A DNA stretch of 64,000 nt from JAZKFT01 sp039925965 (lineage in GTDB: Bacteria > Bacteroidota > Bacteroidia > Chitinophagales > Chitinophagaceae). Position 1 is the first letter of the stretch, and each line of letters opens with the position of its first letter. This document shows positions 35,988 through 44,821 of the stretch, one piece after another. The stretch covers positions 1 through 64,000 of the forward strand of contig JBDSXW010000061.1 in assembly GCA_039925965.1 (NCBI GenBank). Reading direction: 5' to 3'. The position numbers and the translations under genes were made by a program. The notes beneath the pieces are model-generated. The model did not search any database. It was not told the DNA's origin and worked only from the letters and a program-made list of their open reading frames with translations.

Positions 35988-36508
35988 AACTTCAGCCTAC
36001 CGAATTCATTGTGTTTACCATTTGATAACCCACAATTAATATATTGGTATTTATTTGGTAACATTAAACACAGAATTTGCTCAGAATTGGGCATTTTTGT
36101 AGTCGGGGGGGGCTTATTTCATGATTTTCTCTTCCGGAGGTGATCAGGGTGTAACTGTAAATGCCATTGCCAAGTCGAAAGGTCTAACTGAAGGCAGTAT
36201 TGGTGATACTTTAAAATTACGCAGCTTAATTTATGATAGGTAAGGAGTTCTGAAACTTGTTCCTTAACAATGAGCGATACCTAGTTTTACCCGGGACTTT
36301 TTGAGGAGATAACATTTTTTTTAGCCGAAAAATATCAGTTTTCAGCCAAAAAAGGTTAGAATCAGGAAAGGGAAAGGGGCATGGCGAATCTAATTTTGCT
36401 CGATACATTTCGCTACGAACTTTGTTTTGCTAACACCTTTTTTATGAAGGTTGAGTTCAAAACAAGGGTAGCTGGAATTTTATTACCAACGACTTTACGC
36501 CTTACTGT
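35988..36508. other. Intergenic region with a 40-codon frame of unknown origin
   Basis: The gap lies between divergent genes. A G8 run is at about 36104-36111. A 40-codon frame (36121-36243, MIFSSGGDQGVTVNAIAKSK...) might be a coding remnant but matches nothing I recognise. The rest is AT-rich without clear signals. Confidence 0.35.
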
Positions 36509-37117
36509 ATGAAAAAGACTGTCTTGCTTTCGCTGTTTATTTTCAGCACTTCTTTGCTTTTCGCACAAACCACTAACGTTAAGCGAAAAATAAAAGCTGA
36601 TACCTATGACCCTTTGGCCCAGGGATCTGTTTTTGCAAAGGGAAGTAAAACAAGCGTACTTAACAACGAAGCGGGACTATTTACTATAAAATTGAAACCC
36701 GAAACCAATAGAAAGGCTAGGTTGGTTATTACGGATATAAAGTATGAAGCCCAGCAAAATACTGTAGACGGTGAAAAGGATATTGCCAATAAGCTCCAGC
36801 CGCAAACCTATGGTCTGGATTATGTGGTGGTTATTGACTACCAAGGCAAAAGCAGAAAGGAAATTACTGCTTCTGTTTCCTCACTAGGCATTAAAGACCT
36901 GAATGATACGCCTTTGAACTCCGCCGCGGAGGCGCTGGCTGAGCGCCTGGCTGGTGTCCAGATAGCTCTGTCCGATGGCTCCCCGGGTGCGGATGTGTAC
37001 TTAGTAGAAATTCCAGTACCTAGAGCGGCTACGGATTTGTTTCTGGCAAATGCAAGCCTGAAGCCTACCAACCCAGCCTATCTAACCTATACTGCGATTG
37101 AACTTGGAACTTTGTAA
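36509..37117 (+). pseudogene. SusC/RagA-like receptor stub (N-terminal part only)
   Basis: The 202-residue frame begins with a signal peptide (MKKTVLLSLFIFSTSLLFAQ). A degenerate CarboxypepD_reg-like part follows (VFAKGSKTSVLNNEAGLFTI, ARLVITDIKYEA). Then comes a recognisable SusC linker/plug start: VVVIDYQGKSRKEITASVSS (106-125, compare VVVGYGTQKKKDLTGAVSS in typical SusC) and LAGVQIALSDGSPGADVYL (148-166). In SusC proteins the plug continues with an R-x-RG motif and about 800 more residues of barrel. Here 36 unrelated residues follow and the frame ends. It is therefore probably the remnant of a SusC gene after a large deletion. The frame is open and has a signal peptide, so a small secreted product could still be made. 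It sits just upstream of the pectinesterase gene. Confidence 0.65.
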
Positions 37118-37267
37118 AAATGCTCCAACTCATTACCAGGCTAATTTATTAGCATAAAGTCTATCATATAGCTGGCAAGCTACTCATGTAATCCCGGCTG
37201 TTCTCTCCCTTGGGGAGCTCTTGATCCCTACAATTTTCTTCTCTTTAAAATCACTAATCGCCCCATT

Positions 37268-40200
37268 ATGAAAAAAATCCACATCAGATTTTCAGTACTT
37301 TTTTCTTTATTCCTTACATCGCTCTGCCTGGTAGCAAATGCACAGTATGATGTTGTAGTTGCTAAAGATGGCAGTGGCAATTTTACCACATTGCAAGCTG
37401 CTATCGACGCTGCACCCGCTGCCCAAACTGCTGCCTATAAAATCTTTATCAAAAAAGGTAAATACAGAGAAAAAGTAACCATACCTTCTACTAAGACCTT
37501 TTTGTATTTTATTGGTGAAAGCATTAATGAAACCATCATTTCCTACGACGATTATGCGGGCAAAGCCGGCGTTACTGAAATAGCTACCATCACCGTCAAT
37601 GCCAACGACTGTGCATTTATGAATATGACTGTAGAAAACAGTTGGGGCCGGTCAAACGATGGCCCACAGGCATTGGCCATTAAGGGTAATGCAGACCGGT
37701 TGATATTCAAAAACTGCAGGTTCATTAGTGGCCAGGATACCGTGATGTCGAATGGAAATGGCAAGCGGCAATATTTCAGTAATTGTTATATTGACGGAAA
37801 TACGGACTACGTTTATGGTTCGGCTATAGCAGCATTTGATTCCTGTATTATTTTTTCAAGGGATCGCACAGATGGTTCAAATTTTGGTTACCTCACAGCT
37901 GCAAACACACCTGGCGGTCAAACTTATGGCTATGTATTCAGGAATTGTTTATTGCCAGATAATAATGGACAAACCACCTACACGTTAGGCAGGCCCTGGG
38001 GAAACGATGTGCAACCGAATACCTCGGAAACAAAAGTGGTTTTTTTGAACTGTAGAATGGGTAAAACCATTCAGCCCGTAAGATGGTCACCATGGTCGGC
38101 AACTACCAATACGGCCGTTGTTACCTACGCTGAATACAATACAAAATATTTCAATGGAACCAATGTGGACCTGGCAGGAAGGGTTGGTTGGTCTCAGGAG
38201 TTTAACGCTGCCCAAGCAGCACCTTACTTTGTAAATAGCAATCTTTTTGGTACCTGGGATCCTTGTGCGGTGCTGGCTACAGCCTGCCTGCCAATGGGGG
38301 CTACACTTTCGCTCAGTAATGTTAGGGTTAACAGGAGTTCAACTGCTTCTACTGTCCGTTTCAATCTATGCTGGCCGGTGAACGGCACCACCATTGAATT
38401 GTTGAGAAGTACCGACAGTTTAAATTTTGCCACCACCGCCACTTCGGTTGCTTCATTAACCACCGTTACAGATACCACTGTTTCCTATCAATTTTCGGAT
38501 GCGCTACCACCATCCGGAACATCTTATTTCTACAGGGTTAGAGCAAGTAAAACGGGGTTGGAAAACGCTACCAGCGATACTATGTTAAAAGTAAATATCT
38601 CTGTTCCTTTAAACAATGATTTTAGAAGTGTTGGTTCAGGGGGATGGTCAAATAACGTATCATCAGTGAGCACCATTGCTGGTGGCGCGGTTACTGGTAT
38701 AAGCATTACATCCAGTCCGGCGGGATACACCGGTGTGCCAACAATTACGTTTACCGCCGCACCGGGAGGTGGTACAACCGCCGCCGGAACAGCTATTGTA
38801 ACTGCCGGGGTTGTTACGGGCGTAAATATAACCACCGCCGGCGCTGGTTATACCACAGCACCAACGCTCAGTTTCTCGGTAGCGGGTGTAGGAGGAAATT
38901 CTGTTTGGGAAAAATATGTTTCGTCAAGTAATTCATGGACCCCGGTTGCTTTAGGTACCGCTCCATCCAACACCAACGTAACCATTGTTTCGGGGCACAA
39001 TCTATTGCTGAATGCGCTGGCTGGAATTAGCAGCCTGACAATAGAAAACGGAGCATCAGTAAAATCAACCGGCACTGCAACAGGCGCCACACAAACTTTG
39101 CGTATTGGTTCGGGTACTGCCCCGGTAGTTGCGGTTCTCAAAAATGATGGCTTGTTTGGATCTACTGATGGTGTTGGCGATGGAATTATCCTGGAAGCTT
39201 TTACCTCTTGCAGCAGCCTAACCATTACAGGTGTTGGCACTACATCTATTTCACGGTTTAGACCTACTGCCGGTAACGTAAGCGCCAGCCCGTCTGTACT
39301 CAATGTGGTGATCGATCAAAACATGACCTTCGGCTATAACAATGTCGGCTTTACCGCTTATTATAATGCTGCAGGAAATACCAATACAGAAACCTGTAAC
39401 CTTACCATCAATGCCGGCAAAACAGTAAAAATGTCCCATGCCTCAGGAGGTATTCATGCGGGCACCGCTATCACTAACCCACAAGGCAATATTACTTACA
39501 ACATAAACGGAATATTGGACTTGAGTGCTACCACGGCAGTTCAAAATTTTGTGCCCCATTCAACAGTTGGAACGGCATCAATAACCATGAATATTAACGG
39601 ACTTGTGAAGTTGGGAACAGGTGGATTGAATACTATTTCTACAGCACCAGGTGCTTTGGGCAGTTCAAAAATATTTATCAAAAACAATGGCTTGCTTGAC
39701 GCATCAACCTCAAATACTATCAACACGACAACAGCGGCCAATGGTTGCTATTTTGTAGTGGAAGGAACAGGTGCCTTAAAACGTAAGGTAGCAGCAACAC
39801 CCATCGTGTTTCCTATCGGCACTTCTGTTACCAGCTACAATCCTGTAACACTAACTAATACAGGAGCCATTGACAGCTTCGCAGTCGGTGTAAAAAATAC
39901 GTTCAGCAATCCATTTCCGAATCCTGCAATAGCCGTTTCCAAAGAGTGGAATATTGTTGCTGATAATGCTGCAAATGGTTCCAATATTGCCGCATCATTT
40001 GGCTGGGCAATTGCCGATCAGGGCACCAGTTTTTCGCCAACAGGTAGCCTCATTGCTTCCCGTTATGATGGAACCAGTTGGGTTGGCACCGCTTCATCGG
40101 CGGTTACAGGTGCGGGAACATTTGCAAATCCTTACATGACATCAGCAACCGGATTTTCAGCTTATGGAAACTTTGCTGTGGCCAATGCCGAAGCGCTCCC

Positions 40201-40729
40201 CGTAATTATTCTTTCTTTTAATGCGTGGTATGAAAACGACCAGATAAAAGTTTGGTGGACCACTGCCAATGAAATCAATCTTTCTTCTTTTGTTGTTGAA
40301 AGAAGTGTTGACGGAATAAATTTTACAGGCGCTGGAAGCGTAAATGCTACTAACACCACAGCCGCTAACAATTATAGCTTTGTGGATGCAAATATTGTGG
40401 CAACGGTCATTTACTACCGGCTAAAATCTATCGACCGGGACGGTCATTACAAGTACAGCAGAACTGTGGTTCTTAATAGTAAACTGAAAGACAGAATGAC
40501 TATTTATCCAAACCCATCCACGTCGTTTATTACGATAACACATAGCAAGGCAAACACAAATGCGGTGGTAGCTGTGTATGCAGCCGATGGCAGGCAATTA
40601 ATCGTAAAAAAGCTACAAAAGGGGGCCACACAAACTGCTGTTGATGTTTCAGCATTGGCGAGTGGTAACTATTGGCTGAAGTATGACGATAATGGTAATG
40701 TATCATCGACAAAATTTACCAGGCAATAA
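37268..40729 (+). CDS. Large secreted pectinesterase with T9SS sorting domain
   Basis: The 1153-residue protein has a signal peptide (MKKIHIRFSVLFSLFL... to VANA). Residues about 25-335 form a pectin methylesterase beta-helix: AKDGSGNFTTLQAAIDAAP, then FISGQDTVM (first catalytic Asp), GNTDYVYGSAIAAFDSC (second Asp) and LGRPWG (Arg). It would remove methyl groups from pectin. A fibronectin-III-like part follows, then two repeats of the form V-x-G-(I/V)-x-ITxxxAGYT, and a long beta-rich region. The C-terminus (MTIYPNPSTSFITIT... YWLKYDDNG) is a type A T9SS sorting domain, so the enzyme should be exported and kept at the surface or released. A single-domain pectinesterase has about 330 residues; the rest is an extension of unknown role. 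It is the best preserved enzyme of the pectin locus. Confidence 0.9.
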   Translation: MKKIHIRFSVLFSLFLTSLCLVANAQYDVVVAKDGSGNFTTLQAAIDAAPAAQTAAYKIFIKKGKYREKVTIPSTKTFLYFIGESINETIISYDDYAGKAGVTEIATITVNANDCAFMNMTVENSWGRSNDGPQALAIKGNADRLIFKNCRFISGQDTVMSNGNGKRQYFSNCYIDGNTDYVYGSAIAAFDSCIIFSRDRTDGSNFGYLTAANTPGGQTYGYVFRNCLLPDNNGQTTYTLGRPWGNDVQPNTSETKVVFLNCRMGKTIQPVRWSPWSATTNTAVVTYAEYNTKYFNGTNVDLAGRVGWSQEFNAAQAAPYFVNSNLFGTWDPCAVLATACLPMGATLSLSNVRVNRSSTASTVRFNLCWPVNGTTIELLRSTDSLNFATTATSVASLTTVTDTTVSYQFSDALPPSGTSYFYRVRASKTGLENATSDTMLKVNISVPLNNDFRSVGSGGWSNNVSSVSTIAGGAVTGISITSSPAGYTGVPTITFTAAPGGGTTAAGTAIVTAGVVTGVNITTAGAGYTTAPTLSFSVAGVGGNSVWEKYVSSSNSWTPVALGTAPSNTNVTIVSGHNLLLNALAGISSLTIENGASVKSTGTATGATQTLRIGSGTAPVVAVLKNDGLFGSTDGVGDGIILEAFTSCSSLTITGVGTTSISRFRPTAGNVSASPSVLNVVIDQNMTFGYNNVGFTAYYNAAGNTNTETCNLTINAGKTVKMSHASGGIHAGTAITNPQGNITYNINGILDLSATTAVQNFVPHSTVGTASITMNINGLVKLGTGGLNTISTAPGALGSSKIFIKNNGLLDASTSNTINTTTAANGCYFVVEGTGALKRKVAATPIVFPIGTSVTSYNPVTLTNTGAIDSFAVGVKNTFSNPFPNPAIAVSKEWNIVADNAANGSNIAASFGWAIADQGTSFSPTGSLIASRYDGTSWVGTASSAVTGAGTFANPYMTSATGFSAYGNFAVANAEALPVIILSFNAWYENDQIKVWWTTANEINLSSFVVERSVDGINFTGAGSVNATNTTAANNYSFVDANIVATVIYYRLKSIDRDGHYKYSRTVVLNSKLKDRMTIYPNPSTSFITITHSKANTNAVVAVYAADGRQLIVKKLQKGATQTAVDVSALASGNYWLKYDDNGNVSSTKFTRQ

Positions 40730-40958
40730 ATCATCAAAACTATTACGGTAATATTGGTGCAGCATTCAGCAATGGATGCTGCATTCTTTACGACTTTTAA
40801 AAACTACAACTGAATACCATGAATCCAATTTATAAGCAGCCTATATATTGCCTGGTGAGCAGGGATGAGCAAACGATAAAATTTATTAAACAGTAACCTG
40901 CACATAGAAAAGATAAATCTCGCTGTGCCTGGTATGTACGCAATCAATTCAAACGGCA

Positions 40959-41636
40959 ATGAAAGCACTTTTTGTAAAACACATCAGCATTACATGGTTA
41001 TTGGTAGCTACCGGTTTACTGTCTTTCACAATAATGCAATGGCAGGAAAAGCCAACACTGTATGTCATCGGAGATTCCACGGTGCAGAATAGTGACGGAA
41101 ATGGTAAAAATGAATATTGGGGTTGGGGCAGTTTGCTGTATCCGTATATCGATACCAACCTGCTAAGGCAGCGAAAAAAGATTTTTGAGTCTTTGCTTTC
41201 AAGAGAGAAAATTGTAAACCCAGTCACCGAAGAAGCGAAGCAAGACCTCAACGATCTTTCAAAAGAGGAAGGAAAAATGGTGATCACCGCAAAAGACGAA
41301 GCATTTCTAAAAAAGGTAATAGAAATTGTGGAACGGGAAATGACGGATACTGAATTCAATGTAGATAAATTGGCCGAAAAGCTATTAATGGGAAGAACGA
41401 CATTCTTTAAAAAGTTCAAGAGCCTGACAAACACTGCGCCGGTAGAGTATATCCGTGATACAAGGCTCAGGGTTGGTAAGCAAATGCTGGATGCCGGAGA
41501 AGACAATATTGGTACCATCGCTTTTGAAACAGGGTTTGGCAGTACAAAGTATTTTAGTGCCTGTTTTAAAGAAAAGTATGAGGTGTTACCATCGGAGTAT
41601 GTTAAGTTCAGAATCAATCACCCTGTAAATACGTGA
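40959..41636 (+). pseudogene. Chimera: start of an SGNH acetylesterase fused to the end of a hybrid two-component regulator
   Basis: The 225-codon frame joins two unrelated genes. Residues 1-66 are the start of a rhamnogalacturonan acetylesterase-type SGNH hydrolase: a membrane/signal segment, then KPTLYVIGDSTVQNSDGNGK (nucleophile Ser40) and WGWGSLLYPYIDT. The rest of the esterase, including its Asp-His pair, is absent. From about residue 67 (NLLRQRKKIFESLLSREK) to the end it is the C-terminus of an HTCS-type sensor/regulator, with an AraC-type DNA-binding domain (FNVDKLAEKLLMGRTTFFKK, VEYIRDTRLRVGKQML, IAFETGFGSTKYFSACFKEK). The junction is near nucleotide 41155. The fusion is in frame. A product would be a DNA-binding domain tethered by a single membrane segment, with no sensor, kinase or complete receiver. 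The stop overlaps the next frame's possible GTG start by 4 bp. Confidence 0.75.
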
Positions 41637-41665
41637 CCTTTTTAGGAAATGTTCAAATCGCTATT

Positions 41666-44158
41666 TTGAAAAAGGAGATAACAATATTTTTACTCGCATG
41701 CATTACGACAGTTTGTGCAAGTGCTCAAAGGCCGAAAGTGGAAAAGCTTTCTGAAGCGTTAAATGGTTTCCTGAATGTACAAGACAGCGCCAAAACAAAA
41801 CTGTGGTGGTTTCATGGCGAAACCGAGACTACGAAGGAAGGAATCACAGCAGATCTGGAGGCTTTTAAAAGGATGGGTGTTGGTGGCGTAGTTTATTATG
41901 ATCAGTCGCATGGAAAAGCTGAAAATGCCTTGCCCGGTTTTTCCGCTACATGGTGGGCTATGCTCCGGTTTGCAGCGGAAGAAGCACATCGCCTGAACCT
42001 TACATTCGAAGTGCATCTTTCCAACGGGTATGTTGCTGGTGGTCCCTGGATTACTTACGCAACGGGGATGAAAAGGCTTACGGCTACCGAAACCGTCGTG
42101 ACAGGTGGAAGCCGGTTTGCCAGCATTTTACCAGCACCCGTTACGCCTTCTGAATTTTATAAAGATGTAGCGGTATTGGCTTTTCCTGCACCGGCAGGAG
42201 TAGGTAAAAACTCATCGACCGTACCCTGTACTATTAGCACCAATGTGACCGGTTTAAATGCGTCACAAATATTTCAGCCCAAACCAGCACCCCTCGTAAA
42301 AATTGCCCAAAAGGATAATGGTGTTTGGATTGACCTGCAATTCACGGAGGCTTTTGAGGCACGAAGCATAACCTATGAAGTGGCCGCCAGGGGAAAGGCT
42401 ACGTCCAGCGCCACGAATATCCCCGGCCCTCCGGGAGATACATTTGTGGGTACCGGTTACCGTGTGCTGCCCGATTTGGGTCAATTGGAATCATCAGAAG
42501 ATGGTAAAACATATAAAAAAGTATGCAACCTGAAACCTATCTACAAAGCCCATGAAAGCTGGCGACAAAAAACGATTTCTTTCGCAGCTATCAAAGCAAA
42601 ATATTTTCGGCTTAACCTGCACGACTGGTGGGAAAATGAAGAAGCAAACCATGACCTTTCAATGGGCGCGGTCGTACTTAGCGGAGCCGCCAAAATAGAC
42701 CAATGGGAAGAAAAAGCCGGATTGTATTCCGAATATATAGAGACCGACAAAACACCAGCCTACACGCAGCAAACCAACATTGACGCTACATCCATTATAA
42801 ACATCAGCGATAAAATGGATGCCAGGGGACTTTTGATCTGGGATATGCCACCTGGAAACTGGGTAATCATGCGTTTTGCCTACATACCAACTGGCGCTTC
42901 CATTAAACACGGACGGGCCAATTTGATGGGATTGGAGTGTGATAAACTCTCGGTAAAAGCAGCTGAGTTACAATGGAAAAATTATACTGAAAAAATAGTG
43001 GATTCGTTGGTGGCAACCGGCAGCGGCCATGTGGCGGGCGTGGCAATGGATAGCCATGAAGCCGGAAGCCAGAACTGGACGGACGATTTTATCGACCAAT
43101 TTAAAGCAAGGCAGGGATACAACCCAATGCCCTTCCTTCCTGCCATGATGGGTTTTGTTGTTGATGGGGTAAAAGAATCGAATGGGTTTTTGTTCGATGT
43201 CCGGCGCAATATTGCCGATCTGGTTGCTGATAATTACTACGGTACATTCGAACGCCTCAGCCATAAAAAGGGATTGGTATATACCGCTCAGGCCATCGGT
43301 AATGCCTTATGTCTGGTTGGCGACCCCATACAGGCAAAAGGCAGGGTATGCAAACCACAGGGTGAATTCTGGGCTATCCATCCAAACGGTAATTACGACA
43401 TTAAAGAGAGTTCGTCTGCAGCGCATCTATATGGGAAAAAAATAGCATCTGCTGAAGCTTTTACTGATGCCAAATTCAGCCATACCATAGCCGATATCAA
43501 ATCACTGGCCGATTATGCCTATGCTTTTGGTATTAATGAATTTGTAATTTGTGCGTCGGCCTACCAACCCTGGCTCGACAGAATACCCGGCAGCACCGGT
43601 GGTGGCAGGCATTACGCAATCAACCGCAACAATACCTGGTGGAATTACAGTAAGCCATTTTGGGACTACCAGGCCAGGAATGCCTACGTGATGCGTGCTG
43701 GCAAATCTACGGCTTCAATATGCGTTTTCCTGGGCGGCCCTGGCACTGTCGTTTTCCCCAAGTTAAGCGACTGGACTAGCAATGAAAGTCTAGGCATCAA
43801 ATATTATTCAGGCACAGCCATTTATAAAAAAACCATTGATCTTGAACTTACAAAAGGACAGGTCGACATCCATCTTGGTAATCCTGGGTCAATAGCGCAG
43901 GTGTACATTAATGGGCAGGATGCAGGCATTGTGTGGTGTTCGCCCTGGACATTGCCCATTACTCCATATTTAAAGAATGGACAAAACGAAATAGAAATTC
44001 ATGTGGCCAATTCATTAATGAACCGCATGATTTATGATGCCCAATTGCCAGAAAATAAGCGCATTACCTATGCTTATCCCATCATTGCTGATCCCAAGGA
44101 AGCATTGCAACCATCAGGTTTAAAAGCAGTTCATCTAATAAGGCGAATTGAAGATTGA
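41666..44158 (+). CDS. GH106-like alpha-L-rhamnosidase with an internal deletion
   Basis: The 830-residue protein begins at TTG 41666 (KKEITIFLLACITTVCASA, signal peptide); a GTG at 41633 in the same frame is an alternative. The N-terminal half matches GH106-type proteins: LWWFHGETETTKEGITADLE, AFKRMGVGGVVYYDQ, SNGYVAGGPWITY. Conserved Glu-bearing segments VAMDSHEAGSQNWT and SAEAFTDAKF, and RNNTWWNYSKPFWDYQARNAY, are also present. Then ICVFLGGPG jumps directly to TVVFPKLSDW and the C-terminal jelly roll (GIKYYSGTAIYKKTIDLEL, WCSPWTLPITPYLKNGQNEI). Family members are usually about 1000-1100 residues, so some 200-250 residues have been lost near nucleotide 43740 without breaking the frame. The family removes rhamnose from rhamnogalacturonan-type pectin; activity here is doubtful. 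Confidence 0.75.
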   Translation: MKKEITIFLLACITTVCASAQRPKVEKLSEALNGFLNVQDSAKTKLWWFHGETETTKEGITADLEAFKRMGVGGVVYYDQSHGKAENALPGFSATWWAMLRFAAEEAHRLNLTFEVHLSNGYVAGGPWITYATGMKRLTATETVVTGGSRFASILPAPVTPSEFYKDVAVLAFPAPAGVGKNSSTVPCTISTNVTGLNASQIFQPKPAPLVKIAQKDNGVWIDLQFTEAFEARSITYEVAARGKATSSATNIPGPPGDTFVGTGYRVLPDLGQLESSEDGKTYKKVCNLKPIYKAHESWRQKTISFAAIKAKYFRLNLHDWWENEEANHDLSMGAVVLSGAAKIDQWEEKAGLYSEYIETDKTPAYTQQTNIDATSIINISDKMDARGLLIWDMPPGNWVIMRFAYIPTGASIKHGRANLMGLECDKLSVKAAELQWKNYTEKIVDSLVATGSGHVAGVAMDSHEAGSQNWTDDFIDQFKARQGYNPMPFLPAMMGFVVDGVKESNGFLFDVRRNIADLVADNYYGTFERLSHKKGLVYTAQAIGNALCLVGDPIQAKGRVCKPQGEFWAIHPNGNYDIKESSSAAHLYGKKIASAEAFTDAKFSHTIADIKSLADYAYAFGINEFVICASAYQPWLDRIPGSTGGGRHYAINRNNTWWNYSKPFWDYQARNAYVMRAGKSTASICVFLGGPGTVVFPKLSDWTSNESLGIKYYSGTAIYKKTIDLELTKGQVDIHLGNPGSIAQVYINGQDAGIVWCSPWTLPITPYLKNGQNEIEIHVANSLMNRMIYDAQLPENKRITYAYPIIADPKEALQPSGLKAVHLIRRIED

Positions 44159-44529
44159 ATTAAATGTCATAGTAGATTCAGTAAAATATAATCTTACGTT
44201 CGGAATAGCTGTCTTCTGCATACTGAATGACCTCGTGAATTTTGTTGAATTGCCTTATGATGGGCGGTAAAGAAAACATCACTAAATGTCTGGATACAGG
44301 CAACTTTACTTTACCTTGCTTTTACTTTTGAAATGGAGGTTTTATTTGAATGAAGTTTTACAACTTGTAATTTATGATTCGGGTTGCGGGGGTGTTTTCC
44401 ATTTTTTAAGCAAATGCAAATACCGTTGGAGCAGTGGCGAAGCCGTTAGATTCAATCCCTGCAACCTCCGGCTTTCACCTCAGGTCTGGACAAATGAAAA
44501 GAGTAACGTCTAAAATGTTGGAGTAACAA
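44159..44529. other. Intergenic region after the pectin locus
   Basis: No convincing gene. It contains a G-rich stretch (about 44381-44393) and a tRNA-like 3' end that does not fold (see rejected items). Confidence 0.4.
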
Positions 44530-44531
44530 AA

Positions 44532-44552
44532 AAGCCGCACAAGGTGCGGCTT
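44532..44552 (-). terminator. Terminator of tRNA-Leu
   Basis: The stem AAGCCGCAC / GTGCGGCTT has a 3-base loop and is followed on the minus strand by a T6 run. It lies 26 bp after the tRNA. Confidence 0.85.
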
Positions 44553-44578
44553 CTGTAATTAGCTGATTTTTCAGTTTG

Positions 44579-44660
44579 TCCGGGCGGAGGGACTCGAACC
44601 CCCATGCCTCACGGCGCCAGATCCTAAGTCTGGTACGTCTACCAATTTCGCCACGCCCGG
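44579..44660 (-). tRNA. tRNA-Leu (anticodon TAG)
   Basis: On the minus strand the acceptor stem CCGGGCG pairs with CGCCCGG, followed by discriminator A. The D-arm has AATTGGTAGAC. The anticodon stem CCAGA/TCTGG encloses the loop CTTAGGA, giving anticodon TAG (reads CUA and probably other CUN codons). The long variable arm expected of tRNA-Leu is present (GGCGCCGTGAGGCAT), and the T-arm is GGGGGTTCGAGTCCC-like. The 3' CCA is not encoded. A -7 box is directly upstream and a terminator directly downstream, so this is a single-gene transcription unit. Confidence 0.95.
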
Positions 44661-44668
44661 CGGGGCGG

Positions 44669-44676
44669 CAAAAATA
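44669..44676 (-). promoter_or_regulatory. -7 box of tRNA-Leu
   Basis: TATTTTTG on the minus strand, 8 bases before the tRNA 5' end, fits TAnnTTTG and a start at or near the mature end. Confidence 0.6.
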
Positions 44677-44821
44677 GGGGAATGAAGGAAAAATCAGCGG
44701 TAATTTTTGAAATCTTCTATTGAAGAGCATTTTCTAATAAAGCAATCGCCGGCGAAAGCTATTATCCGCTAAATGCAGTTTCTTTATAAAAATAACCAGT
44801 CCCATTTCGCTTTCTAAGCCC

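Noticed and set aside
44382..44466. Possible second tRNA on the plus strand: GGTTGCG and TGCAACC could pair as an acceptor stem and TTCAATC resembles a T-loop.
   Set aside because: The T-stem does not pair, no anticodon stem could be found, and no promoter or CCA is present.
44286..44513. A 75-codon open frame on the plus strand after the rhamnosidase gene.
   Set aside because: Composition is unlike the neighbouring genes and no family is recognisable.
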